The translations under genes and the position numbers were made by a program. The notes beneath the pieces were generated by a model. That model had not been told where the DNA came from. It made no database searches and saw only the letters and a program-made list of their open reading frames with translations. Source: Capilliphycus robustus (GTDB lineage Bacteria; Cyanobacteriota; Cyanobacteriia; Cyanobacteriales; Microcoleaceae). From it: a stretch of DNA of 64,000 nt. The stretch is from NCBI RefSeq assembly GCF_034932365.1, contig NZ_JAYGHR010000078.1:26328-90327 (forward strand), in the 5' to 3' direction. Shown here one piece after another: positions 17,672-26,074 of the stretch (position 1 is its first letter; every line of letters starts with the position of its first letter).

Positions 17672-18963
17672 CATCCTCCCTCGCCGGAGACGAGGGATTC
17701 CCAAACATCGCTATTTGGGTTTCTGCTTCTTAGCACCTGGCTTAACAGATTTACTCTGTTCGGCTCTTATGGTCGCTCCACAGACTGACACTGCGAGTCC
17801 CGCAGCCAAAATATTTATACTGGCGTTGATATCCCGGTCGTGGTGAGAGTTGCACTTAGGGCAATCCCATTCTCGGATATTCAACGGCATTCTTTCTGCA
17901 ATGTATCCACAGTTGGAACATCGCTTTGAACTGGGAAACCATCGATCTATTTTGATTAATTCCCGTCCGTACCACTCAGCTTTATATGTGAGTTGTCGGA
18001 CAAGTTCTCCCCAGTTAGCATCACTAATTGCTCTAGCTAACTTGTGATTCTTGACCATGTTCTTTACCGCTAAATCCTCAACGACGATTGTTTGATTTTC
18101 ACGAATCAGTTGAGTGGTTAACTTGTGAGTATGGTCACGCCTACAATCAGCAATTTTAGCTTGAATTTTAGCAACTTTAACTCTGGCTTTCTCTCTGTTT
18201 TTTGAGCCTTTAATTTTTCGGCTTAAAGACTTTTGAGCAAGTCGGAGTTTTTTGTGTAGTTTATTAAAGTGTTTGGGGTTGGAAACTTTAACCCCGTCAG
18301 AAGTGGTGAACAGACTGGTAATTCCCAGATCTATTCCCACTTTTTTATCGATGGGCCTGAGCTTGTGGTCTGTTGGGTCGTTGATCCTCAAAGAAACAAA
18401 CCATCTACCACTTGGATCTAGTTTGACCGTTATGGTAGATGGTTTACAATTTTTAGGAAGCTGACGACTCCAACATATGGGTAAGGGTTCTTTGCACTTA
18501 GCAATATAGACTTGACCTTCTTTGAATTTGAAGGCTGACTTAGTGAATTCGGCACTCCCACCGTTACGTTTTTTCTTGAAGTTTGGGTATTTTGCCCGAC
18601 CCGCAAAAAAGTTCGTAAACGCAGTTTGTAAGTGTCTTAAACCTTGCTGAAGTGGAACACAACTTACCTCATTCAAGAAGTCTAATTCTTCTTCCTTTTT
18701 CCATTCTGTCAGCATTGAAGATGTTTGAGAATAGCCCACTCGTTCCTTTTGTTCGTACCACGCTTGAGTTCGCGCCGCCAGTGCGATCGTTGTACACCAG
18801 TCTTACGCACCCCAATGTTCTCCTCAACAGACTTTCCTGTTCGGGAGTTGGATAGAATCGGTAACGGCAGGCTTTTTCTGTCATGCGTCACATCTTAGCA
18901 TATAGTATGTGAAAGCTGCAATTAAAGAGGCGTTTCCTCCCGTCGGCATAGCCGAGGGTCTCC
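17671..18963 (-). mobile_element. IS605-family tnpB-only element
   Basis: The element surrounds the frameshifted tnpB. Its right end (left in plus coordinates) shows CCCTCG (17678-17683) pairing with CGAGGG (17691-17696), a hairpin typical of tnpB omega-RNA ends, directly after the GDPD stop. The other end carries a small hairpin, TCGGC-ATA-GCCGA, near 18935-18950. There is no tnpA. Insertion here places the element between the GDPD gene and acsF. Termini are approximate. Confidence 0.55.
17711..18884 (-). pseudogene. tnpB: tnpB with a +1 frameshift near codon 33
   Basis: From ATG 18884 the protein begins MTEKACRYRFYPTPEQESLL, the TnpB N-terminus, but after LVYN the frame shifts. The remainder, ALAARTQAWYEQKERVGYSQ onward, continues in another frame to 17711. 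The sequence GTGTACAAC-GATC-GCACTG has four bases where one codon is expected, so a single inserted base near 18785 explains the break; it makes a HIP1-like GCGATCG. All nuclease residues survive: RuvC-I VGIDLGITSLF, RuvC-II IVVEDLAV, the CSNCG/CPKC zinc finger, and RuvC-III DRDINASIN. A shorter protein starting inside the second frame (to 18739, 342 residues) is possible but would lack the N-terminal wedge strands. Confidence 0.85.
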
Positions 18964-19230
18964 ACGCCAAATTCAGATGATGGCTGTATCCTTTGCTTAA
19001 TCGGGCAAGTGAGCGCTTCTAGGCTTCTGAAATCCCCAGTGTATCAACTGTTGTTGCAATTCTTAACGCAGCAGATGTCTTTTGGGGGTAAGAGGTTGGT
19101 AGACTGAAATTCATACATTCAACGTTTTTGCTCCCGGCATTGGTTTGTTCGTGGGGGTGACACTCCAAAGCTTAGTGCCTAACAACCTCTGCACCTCAAA
19201 CCAGCAATCATTTAAGATCACAGAAACACT
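18885..19230. other. Intergenic region upstream of acsF
   Basis: The first 80 bp hold the left end of the tnpB element (hairpin near 18935-18950). The remaining 250 bp are the acsF leader and promoter region. No small ORF or known RNA motif was recognised. No strong Shine-Dalgarno precedes the acsF ATG (CACAGAAACACT-ATG). Confidence 0.4.
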
Positions 19231-20307
19231 ATGGTAGATTCTCTAAAAAAACCAGCTTTTGATGAAATACGGCCGGGGGTTAAAGTTCCCGCCAAAGAAA
19301 CCATTCTTACTCCTCGGTTCTACACGACAGACTTTGATGAGATGGCGCAGATGGACATCTCAGTGAATGAGGATGAACTGCGGGCTATCTTAGAAGAGTT
19401 CCGGGCGGACTACAACCGTCATCACTTCGTCCGGGATGCCGAATTTGAACAATCCTGGGATCATATTGATGGGGAAACTCGTCGCCTGTTTGTGGAATTT
19501 TTGGAGCGTTCCTGTACGGCTGAATTTTCTGGGTTCTTACTCTACAAAGAGTTAAGCCGTCGCCTCAAAGACAAAAGCCCGCTTTTAGCTGAATGCTTCC
19601 AATTGATGTCCCGAGATGAAGCTCGTCATGCGGGATTCCTCAATAAAGCGATGTCTGATTTTAACTTATCGCTTGATTTGGGATTTTTAACGAAGAGCCG
19701 CAAATACACCTTCTTTAAACCCAAATTCATTTTCTACGCGACTTACCTCTCTGAGAAAATTGGGTATTGGCGTTATATCACCATTTATCGCCATTTAGAA
19801 GCTCATCCCGAAGATCGCATTTATCCGATTTTCCGCTTCTTTGAAAACTGGTGTCAAGATGAGAACCGTCATGGTGATTTCTTCGATGCCATGATGAAAT
19901 CTCAGCCGCAAATCCTCAATGATTGGAAGGCGAAGCTGTGGTGTCGTTTCTTCTTGCTGTCGGTATTTGCCACCATGTACTTAAACGATGTCCAGCGTTA
20001 TGGTTTCTATGCAGCCATTGGCTTGGATGCGCGGGAATATGACAAGTATGTGATTCTCAAAACCAATGAAACTTCGGGTCGTGTCTTCCCAATCATCTTG
20101 GATGTGGAAAGTCCTGAGTTCTACGAACGGTTGGAAGTTTGCGTCAAAAATAACGAGAAATTAACGGAAATTGTTAATTCCAATACCCCTAAGTTCTTCC
20201 AGTTGTTCCAAAAACTACCCTATTACCTCTCTAGTGGTTGGCAGTTGATCAAACTGTACTTCATGAAGCCCATTGATGTTCAGGCTCTAGAAGGCACGGT
20301 ACGTTAA
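19231..20307 (+). CDS. acsF: Mg-protoporphyrin IX monomethyl ester oxidative cyclase
   Basis: A 358-residue ferritin-like di-iron monooxygenase that forms the fifth ring (E ring) of chlorophyll, turning Mg-protoporphyrin IX monomethyl ester into divinyl protochlorophyllide with O2. The two iron-binding E-x-R-H motifs are DEARHAGF (about residues 129-136) and DENRHGDFF (about 210-218), with further Glu ligands near FEQSWDHID and EFLERSCTAEFS. This is the aerobic enzyme (ChlE/CHL27), a hallmark of oxygenic phototrophs. It needs the small subunit Ycf54, which is not in this window. It is flanked upstream by a transposon remnant and downstream by a strong hairpin terminator, so it is monocistronic here. 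Many cyanobacteria have a second, low-oxygen copy; this one cannot be assigned. Confidence 0.97.
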   Translation: MVDSLKKPAFDEIRPGVKVPAKETILTPRFYTTDFDEMAQMDISVNEDELRAILEEFRADYNRHHFVRDAEFEQSWDHIDGETRRLFVEFLERSCTAEFSGFLLYKELSRRLKDKSPLLAECFQLMSRDEARHAGFLNKAMSDFNLSLDLGFLTKSRKYTFFKPKFIFYATYLSEKIGYWRYITIYRHLEAHPEDRIYPIFRFFENWCQDENRHGDFFDAMMKSQPQILNDWKAKLWCRFFLLSVFATMYLNDVQRYGFYAAIGLDAREYDKYVILKTNETSGRVFPIILDVESPEFYERLEVCVKNNEKLTEIVNSNTPKFFQLFQKLPYYLSSGWQLIKLYFMKPIDVQALEGTVR

Positions 20308-20346
20308 AGCTGACGTTTGAACTTTCGACTAGAATAAATAGATAGT

Positions 20347-20380
20347 AGGCTCTGTGTTAAAAGCAGAGCCTCTTTTTTTT
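20347..20380 (+). terminator. Rho-independent terminator of acsF
   Basis: AGGCTCTG (20347-20354) pairs with CAGAGCCT (20364-20371) over a 9-nt loop and is followed by eight T residues (20373-20380). It lies 40 bp after the acsF stop. Its presence argues against a GTG start at 20354 for the next gene. Confidence 0.9.
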
Positions 20381-20476
20381 AACTGTTGCATGGAGTCACC
20401 CTCGAGTGCAGTAGGATTGAGCCGGGATAATTCAATTAAAATAAACAAGCTTCACCTATTTTACAGAGGTCAACAG

Positions 20477-22348
20477 ATGATTCGCAAATGGTTGATGTTG
20501 CTGCAACGACTGTCGCCGATTCGGGGAATATTGACATTCCTCAGAAATGCGAACGCCTACCCAGAAAATTATGGCAATTTAACTGCTCTTTCCTACGAAA
20601 CCTGGCGCAATCGCTTTCTACGAGCCAGATTAAATTTAGCCTTTGGGTTGGTGTTGTGGGCCTACTTGACGAGCTTTGTGTTAAACCTAGCTCGATTTTT
20701 TTATGTGGGGGAGGCTTTTTTTGATAAGCAACTGATTATTCAATTGATTGGGCTATTTAGCTTATCTACGGGTATGGGAGTCCTGCAAACTCACTGGGGG
20801 CGTCGTCATCTCGGCTTGATTTTTCTGGGGTTTTCTTGGTCTTTGGAGATGAACGAACAGATTATTGAGACGATTGTCGAGGTTCTCAGGCCAGGTTCGC
20901 CCCTGGTTAGCCCTGAACTCATGGGTTGGGGTTCAACCTTTTTTACGCAAGCGACTCTCATTCCCGTTTGCTGGCCGCTGCACTTCTTATCACAGATGAT
21001 TACGTTCGGGTATTATTTCGGGATTAATCGTATCTTTGGATTTGACACGATTCCTAACTATAATGAGCCATTGCGGTTGATTTTGATGTTATTTTGGATT
21101 TGTTTGATTTGTGATTTATCTGTCTATTTATATGAACGTCTACAACGGGCTGAGTTTAACGCTCGTCAGCAATTGGAAATCGCAGAAGCCAAATATCGAA
21201 GTATTTTTGAAAATGCTGTTGAGGGACTGTTTCAGTCTACTCCTGAAGGACGTTTCTTGGATGTTAATAGTACCTTAGCTCGCATCTGTGGCTATCAGTC
21301 ACCTCAAGAAATGATGGCTCAAATTACGGATATTGGAGGTCAAATGTATGTGGATAAACAACGTCGTGCAGAGTTTATTCGGTTAATGGAAGAAAATGAA
21401 AGTGTACTGGCGTTTGAATCTCAAGTTTATCATGCAGAGGGTTATGTAATTTGGATTTCTGAAAATGCCAGAGCCGTGCGAGATGAGGAAGGTAATATTA
21501 TTGCCTATGAAGGAGATGTCGAAGAAATTACAGAACGCAAACGAGCGGAAGCTGAAATGCGTAAAGCCCTGCAAAAAGAGAAAGAACTGAATCTCTTGAA
21601 GTCTCGTTTTGTTTCGATGATTTCCCATGAGTTTCGCACACCCCTGACGACAATTATGGCAGCCACCGAGGCACTAGAATATTATGGTCATCGCTGGAGC
21701 GAAGAGAAAAAAAATAAATATTTTAATCGGATTCAAGTGACAATTCAGCACTTGACAGAACTGTTAAATGATGTTTTAATTATTGGTCAATCAGAAGCCC
21801 ATAAACTTCCCTACAATCCGACGTTTACCGATTTAGATACTTTTTGCAAGAACTTACTGGAAGAAATTCAATTGACTGCTGATCGGAAGTGTAAGTTCAC
21901 TTTAAAAATTCATGGTAAAAAAAATAGAATCAATCTAGAAAACACTCTCCTAAAAAACTCTCAAATGTTTCCTTTAATTGATGAAAGATTATTACGACAT
22001 ATCTTTACAAATCTGATTTCAAATGCTATTAAATATTCTCCGAATGGAGGTGAAATTGATTGGAAAGTTTTTTATCAAAAAAAACAAGTTATTTTTATGA
22101 TTAAAGATGAAGGAATTGGCATTCCTTTTGAAGATCAAAAACACTTATTTGAATCTTTTCATCGAGCCAGAAATGTAGGTACAATTCCAGGAACAGGTCT
22201 AGGATTAGCCATTGTTAAACGGTCTGTTGATCGATTAGGGGGAACGATTACTGTACATAGCGAAGTTGGAAAGGGTACAATATTCACAGTAACATTGCCA
22301 TTGAGATTTAAGGAGCAAGAACTCGATGAAGCGGATTTTAGTGATTGA
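20477..22348 (+). CDS. Membrane-bound PAS sensor histidine kinase
   Basis: A 623-residue sensor kinase. About six hydrophobic helices fill residues 35-220, followed by a short coiled coil, a PAS domain (about 235-350: KYRSIFENAVEGLFQSTPEG through ITERKRAEAE), a HisKA helix with SHEFRTPLTTIM (phospho-acceptor His384) and a HATPase domain with NLISNAIKYSPNGG, DEGIGIP and GTGLGLAIVKR. The frame is open to 20354, but that lies inside the acsF terminator. ATG 20477 has AGAGG upstream and gives MIRKWLMLL. The 3' end overlaps the next gene by 23 bp, so the two are translationally coupled and very likely form a signalling pair. The signal is unknown. Membrane topology is judged by eye. Confidence 0.85.
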   Translation: MIRKWLMLLQRLSPIRGILTFLRNANAYPENYGNLTALSYETWRNRFLRARLNLAFGLVLWAYLTSFVLNLARFFYVGEAFFDKQLIIQLIGLFSLSTGMGVLQTHWGRRHLGLIFLGFSWSLEMNEQIIETIVEVLRPGSPLVSPELMGWGSTFFTQATLIPVCWPLHFLSQMITFGYYFGINRIFGFDTIPNYNEPLRLILMLFWICLICDLSVYLYERLQRAEFNARQQLEIAEAKYRSIFENAVEGLFQSTPEGRFLDVNSTLARICGYQSPQEMMAQITDIGGQMYVDKQRRAEFIRLMEENESVLAFESQVYHAEGYVIWISENARAVRDEEGNIIAYEGDVEEITERKRAEAEMRKALQKEKELNLLKSRFVSMISHEFRTPLTTIMAATEALEYYGHRWSEEKKNKYFNRIQVTIQHLTELLNDVLIIGQSEAHKLPYNPTFTDLDTFCKNLLEEIQLTADRKCKFTLKIHGKKNRINLENTLLKNSQMFPLIDERLLRHIFTNLISNAIKYSPNGGEIDWKVFYQKKQVIFMIKDEGIGIPFEDQKHLFESFHRARNVGTIPGTGLGLAIVKRSVDRLGGTITVHSEVGKGTIFTVTLPLRFKEQELDEADFSD

Positions 22349-23453
22349 AGATGAATCAGATGTGCGGGAGATTATTCTTGATATTCTAGAAGCTGAAGAG
22401 TTTGAAGTCAGGGGTGCAGAAAATGGTAGAGACGGTGTTGAACTTGCTAAAGAATATTTGCCAGATTTGGTGATTTGTGATGTAATGATGCCAGAAATGG
22501 ATGGATATGATGTTTTGAAAACATTACGTCAAAATAAGAACACCTCGACTATTCCTTTCATCTTTTTGACGGCTAAAGCTACTCGCGAAAATCTCCGCTA
22601 TGGGATGAATTTAGGGGCTGATGATTATTTAACTAAACCCTTTAGTCGCAAAGACTTACTAAACGCAATTTCTAGTCGAATTCAAAAGAAAGATGCGATT
22701 GATCAAAAAACACAAGAACATCTTGATGAACTCAGAAGTAGTCTGACGCTTTCACTCCCCCATGAACTGCGGACTCCTTTAAATGGAATTCTGGGTTTAT
22801 CTCAACTGTTGATAGAAGATTTTACCGAGATGGAAGCGGTGGAGGTACAACCGATGTTAACTGATATTCATACTTCCGCCCAACGCTTGTATCGATTGAT
22901 TTCTAATTTCCTTCTTTATGCTGATTTAGAACTGTTAGTTCACGACTCAGAACGTATGAAGTTTTGGCCAAAAGGTTCTGTTAAAGATCCGAACACATTG
23001 ATTACAAAAGTCGCTGATGAAATGCTAGAATCTTTACCCGAACGCCAGTCAGATTTTAATTTAGAACTCGAAAATAATTGTGAAGTTAAACTTCCCGAAG
23101 AAATTTTCAAAAAAATTGTAGAAGAACTGCTGAATAATGCGTTTAAATTTTCCGAGGAGAGCCAAAAAGTCGGTCTTAAAAGTGAAGTATATTCTCAAAC
23201 ATATTCTCTCGAATTCATCAACCAAGGCAGGGGAATGACAAGCGATCAAATTGCCAAACTAGGAGCTTATAAACAATTTGATCGAGGTCGAGCAGAACAT
23301 CAAGGGGCCGGATTGGGATTGGCAATTGTTAAACGTCTTTTAGATTTGCATGGCGGAGAATTAACCCTAGAAAGCATCCCTGATAAAATTACAACTGTGC
23401 GTATTATTTTACCGATTTCTAGTCCTGACGAGAATATTCGGTTTGAGAAGTGA
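22326..23453 (+). CDS. Response regulator with C-terminal histidine kinase
   Basis: A 375-residue protein in the order receiver-kinase. The receiver has the acidic pocket EDE (8-10), phospho-acceptor Asp52 in VICDVMMPEMDG, and Lys in LTKPFSR. A HisKA-like helix follows with LPHELRTPLNGI (His146), then a HATPase domain with ELLNNAFKFSEE and GAGLGLAIVKRLL. A receiver ahead of the kinase, with no DNA-binding output, is common in cyanobacteria and lets one protein receive phosphate and control a further kinase step. It starts inside the end of the membrane kinase gene, so that kinase is the probable donor. Downstream target is not in the window. Confidence 0.9.
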   Translation: MKRILVIEDESDVREIILDILEAEEFEVRGAENGRDGVELAKEYLPDLVICDVMMPEMDGYDVLKTLRQNKNTSTIPFIFLTAKATRENLRYGMNLGADDYLTKPFSRKDLLNAISSRIQKKDAIDQKTQEHLDELRSSLTLSLPHELRTPLNGILGLSQLLIEDFTEMEAVEVQPMLTDIHTSAQRLYRLISNFLLYADLELLVHDSERMKFWPKGSVKDPNTLITKVADEMLESLPERQSDFNLELENNCEVKLPEEIFKKIVEELLNNAFKFSEESQKVGLKSEVYSQTYSLEFINQGRGMTSDQIAKLGAYKQFDRGRAEHQGAGLGLAIVKRLLDLHGGELTLESIPDKITTVRIILPISSPDENIRFEK

Positions 23454-23508
23454 CTGAAAACAAGTGAGCTGAGAGTCAATTGATTTCCATTAATCAAAAG
23501 TTTGTCAA

Positions 23509-24399
23509 TTATTCGCGTAAAAGTTGCTGAATCATCCGATTTGCTTGTGAACCATAACTCCCACCAAATAAATTAAAATGATTGAGAATATGATAAAGAT
23601 TGTAAAGGGTTTTGCGATTGGCGTAGCCCTCATCAAGCGGGAACAGTTCATCATATCCTCGATAAAAAGCAGGTGAAAAGCTACCAAACAATTCAGTCAT
23701 TGCTAAATCAACTTCGCGATCGCCATAATAAGTTGCAGGATCAAAAATTACAGGTTCTCCGTCAGCCGTAACAGAGGCATTTCCGCCCCATAAATCTCCG
23801 TGTACCAAAGACGGTTTGGGTTGATGACCTGCTAACAATTCCGGAATTTTTTCAATTAAAACCTCAGCATTGTCAAAGTGACCTCCCCGCTTTTTCGCCA
23901 GTTTTAGCTGATAGCCAATTCGATGATTTGCCCAAAATTCCGCCCAATTTTCTGTCCAAGTATTAATTTGAGGTGTTGAACCAATGGTATTATTAATCTC
24001 CCAACCAAACTGATGCTTTCCTGGATAGTCATCGGCGGGCGTCCATTGGTGCATCATCGCTAACTTTCTTCCCATTTCTATCATCGCTTCTGTGTGGCTG
24101 CGTCCCCCCATTTCCAACCATTCCATCACAATATAAGCTGAGTTTTCTTCTGTTCCCCAACAAAGGGGTTTAGGAACTCGAATTGTATGAGTTTCCCACA
24201 TCTGTTTTATCCCTAAAGCTTCCGCTTCAAACATCGAAATTTGAGACGCTTGATTGAGTTTTACAAAATAGTTGCGAGAACCATCAGTGAGGTGATACCC
24301 TTGATTAATACAGCCTCCACCCACAGATAGAGTATCACTCGCCTGAAATTTTTCTCCTGTTACTTGGCTAATATGTTCAGAAACTTTTTCCCACATCAT
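23509..24399 (-). CDS. Fructosamine/ketosamine-3-kinase family protein
   Basis: A 296-residue aminoglycoside-phosphotransferase-fold kinase that phosphorylates protein-bound or free ketosamines on C3, allowing deglycation. Visible are the ATP-site NYFVKLNQ with the Lys, EAEALGIKQM, the catalytic loop LVHGDLWGGNAS (Asp and Asn) and the metal-binding FDPATYYGDREVDLAM. The C-terminal YHILNHFNLFGGSYG is characteristic of the FN3K family. Length is normal. Two adjacent ATGs start the gene, with AGGAA upstream. It is convergent with the two-component pair and has no clear functional link to neighbours. Confidence 0.92.
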   Translation of the reverse strand: MMWEKVSEHISQVTGEKFQASDTLSVGGGCINQGYHLTDGSRNYFVKLNQASQISMFEAEALGIKQMWETHTIRVPKPLCWGTEENSAYIVMEWLEMGGRSHTEAMIEMGRKLAMMHQWTPADDYPGKHQFGWEINNTIGSTPQINTWTENWAEFWANHRIGYQLKLAKKRGGHFDNAEVLIEKIPELLAGHQPKPSLVHGDLWGGNASVTADGEPVIFDPATYYGDREVDLAMTELFGSFSPAFYRGYDELFPLDEGYANRKTLYNLYHILNHFNLFGGSYGSQANRMIQQLLRE

Positions 24400-24481
24400 T
24401 TTTAATTCCTATTATTCTCAATCCTATCTTAGCACTTCTAGTTTTACAATCTTCTTAAGATAGATTTTCCGTAAATCAAAG

Positions 24482-25882
24482 CTAAATCTCATCTTCTTGA
24501 TTTTCAAAAAGCATCACTTCAGATTTTTGATAGCGGAGTTGAAAGTTGGGTAATTTTTTGAGTTTCTCAACGAGAGTATCAACAAGTTCTCTAGAACTAT
24601 CCCAGCCGGGATAACTCGCATTCAGTAAAATATATTTAAACTGATTTAAGTCAAATTGATCAGCTCTTTTTGTTGCTAACATTATTACAGAACGATGGGT
24701 TAAATGAGGCGCAATATGATCGGCTGTTAAAACACTCCCTTTTGTTTCGACTAAGGAAACCGCTTCGTGAGAAGCTTGAACCGTATCAAAATGTCGGAGA
24801 TATCTTGAAGCAAAATAGCCATACTTTGCCAAGGCAAAAAACGCAATTAATGACCATAAGACAATCTTTTTGGGATGACGTAACCCTCCTCCTCCTGCGG
24901 CTAAAGTGGAAATAACAGCCACTAATAAAAAAGGTAAAATCGGAAGGGAATATTGTTGCGTTAAATTTTTTTGCTGAACACTATCACTCAGTAAATTTAA
25001 AACTAAAATTGGGACTGCACCCACCAAGGGCGTTAAATGTCGGGGAGAAAGTCCCCAAATGATCGGAACAGTTAGCAGGACTAAATACTCCAAATTAGCT
25101 AAGGTAAAAATTTGTTTCAAAACAATTCCCGGTTTTAGCAACAAATTAATCGCAATTTCCCCAACAGAATTTCCGAGAGAATCATAAAATTTAACACCTG
25201 CGGGTTCACCTCCACTGAATTGAGGAATGATCACCTGAGTTGCAATGAAAAACCACGTTAAACCCAAAAATAAAGCAATTAATCCACAAGTTCGCCGATT
25301 TTCAAACAACAGTAACCATAGCCCTAAAGCGGCGACAGTTAAAGATAAAACCGCTTTGCAGCTTAAGATGATCACCAGGGCGAAACTAAAGGCTAAAACT
25401 TGCTGTAAACGAGCGGCTAAAATCGCCCAGAGTAACGCAGGAAGTGCTATAACTTCTGGATGAAAATCAAACAAATTGAGATTAAAAACAAGCGGATAAA
25501 GTAAATAAACGGCAGCCATAGCCGAGGCTTGGGATTGTTTTAAATTTGCTTGAGTTGCTAAATAAAAAGTCGGTAAAGCACCCATCGCCAGGCTAACCGC
25601 TTGGACAAAAAATAACCAGTGAATATCTGGGAAAATCTTGTATAATATAGCCAAAGGATAAAGTATCCAAGCCCCATGATCACCCAAAATATGCAAACCT
25701 CGAAAAACCACAAAAGGTTCTTGCCCTTGACTAATTAGGTAAATCCCATTATCAAAAATTCCCAAATCAAAAGCATTGGATTGAAATAAGGCATGACGTA
25801 AACTGCTACAAATAAACAAGATGATGGTACTGACAATAACCATCACACCCACGAGATTAAGTTTAGAAATAAATTTGGTCAT
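24482..25882 (-). CDS. DUF2079 polytopic membrane protein
   Basis: A 466-residue membrane protein with roughly ten hydrophobic helices. The N-terminal pattern FDLGIFDNGIYLISQGQEP with a nearby HILGDHG loop marks the DUF2079 family, which looks like GT-C glycosyltransferases: acidic and His residues in the first extracytoplasmic loop, then many helices and a soluble C-terminal domain (about 370-466). Function is not established in the family; a role in transferring sugars from polyprenyl carriers is plausible. It is divergent from the GT39 gene across 192 bp, which strengthens a shared membrane-glycan role by context only. Confidence 0.8.
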   Translation of the reverse strand: MTKFISKLNLVGVMVIVSTIILFICSSLRHALFQSNAFDLGIFDNGIYLISQGQEPFVVFRGLHILGDHGAWILYPLAILYKIFPDIHWLFFVQAVSLAMGALPTFYLATQANLKQSQASAMAAVYLLYPLVFNLNLFDFHPEVIALPALLWAILAARLQQVLAFSFALVIILSCKAVLSLTVAALGLWLLLFENRRTCGLIALFLGLTWFFIATQVIIPQFSGGEPAGVKFYDSLGNSVGEIAINLLLKPGIVLKQIFTLANLEYLVLLTVPIIWGLSPRHLTPLVGAVPILVLNLLSDSVQQKNLTQQYSLPILPFLLVAVISTLAAGGGGLRHPKKIVLWSLIAFFALAKYGYFASRYLRHFDTVQASHEAVSLVETKGSVLTADHIAPHLTHRSVIMLATKRADQFDLNQFKYILLNASYPGWDSSRELVDTLVEKLKKLPNFQLRYQKSEVMLFENQEDEI

Positions 25883-26074
25883 ACTGGGTAGATTGATTAA
25901 ACCTCTAGATACAGCTTTAAGGAAATGCTATCATTTTAGATGAAAAATTTGCTCATTTAGGATTGCCAAAAGTCTGCAACTGTGAAACAATAAAAAATTC
26001 TCCTGTCCTGATGGAACCTCGAACTGCTAAATTAGGGTCTGAGAGATTGAATATTTGGAAATGACGCACTGGGA

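Noticed and set aside
18669..18884. Separate 71-residue gene upstream of tnpB
   Set aside because: Its first 32 residues are the TnpB N-terminus; the rest is out-of-frame sequence after the single-base shift.
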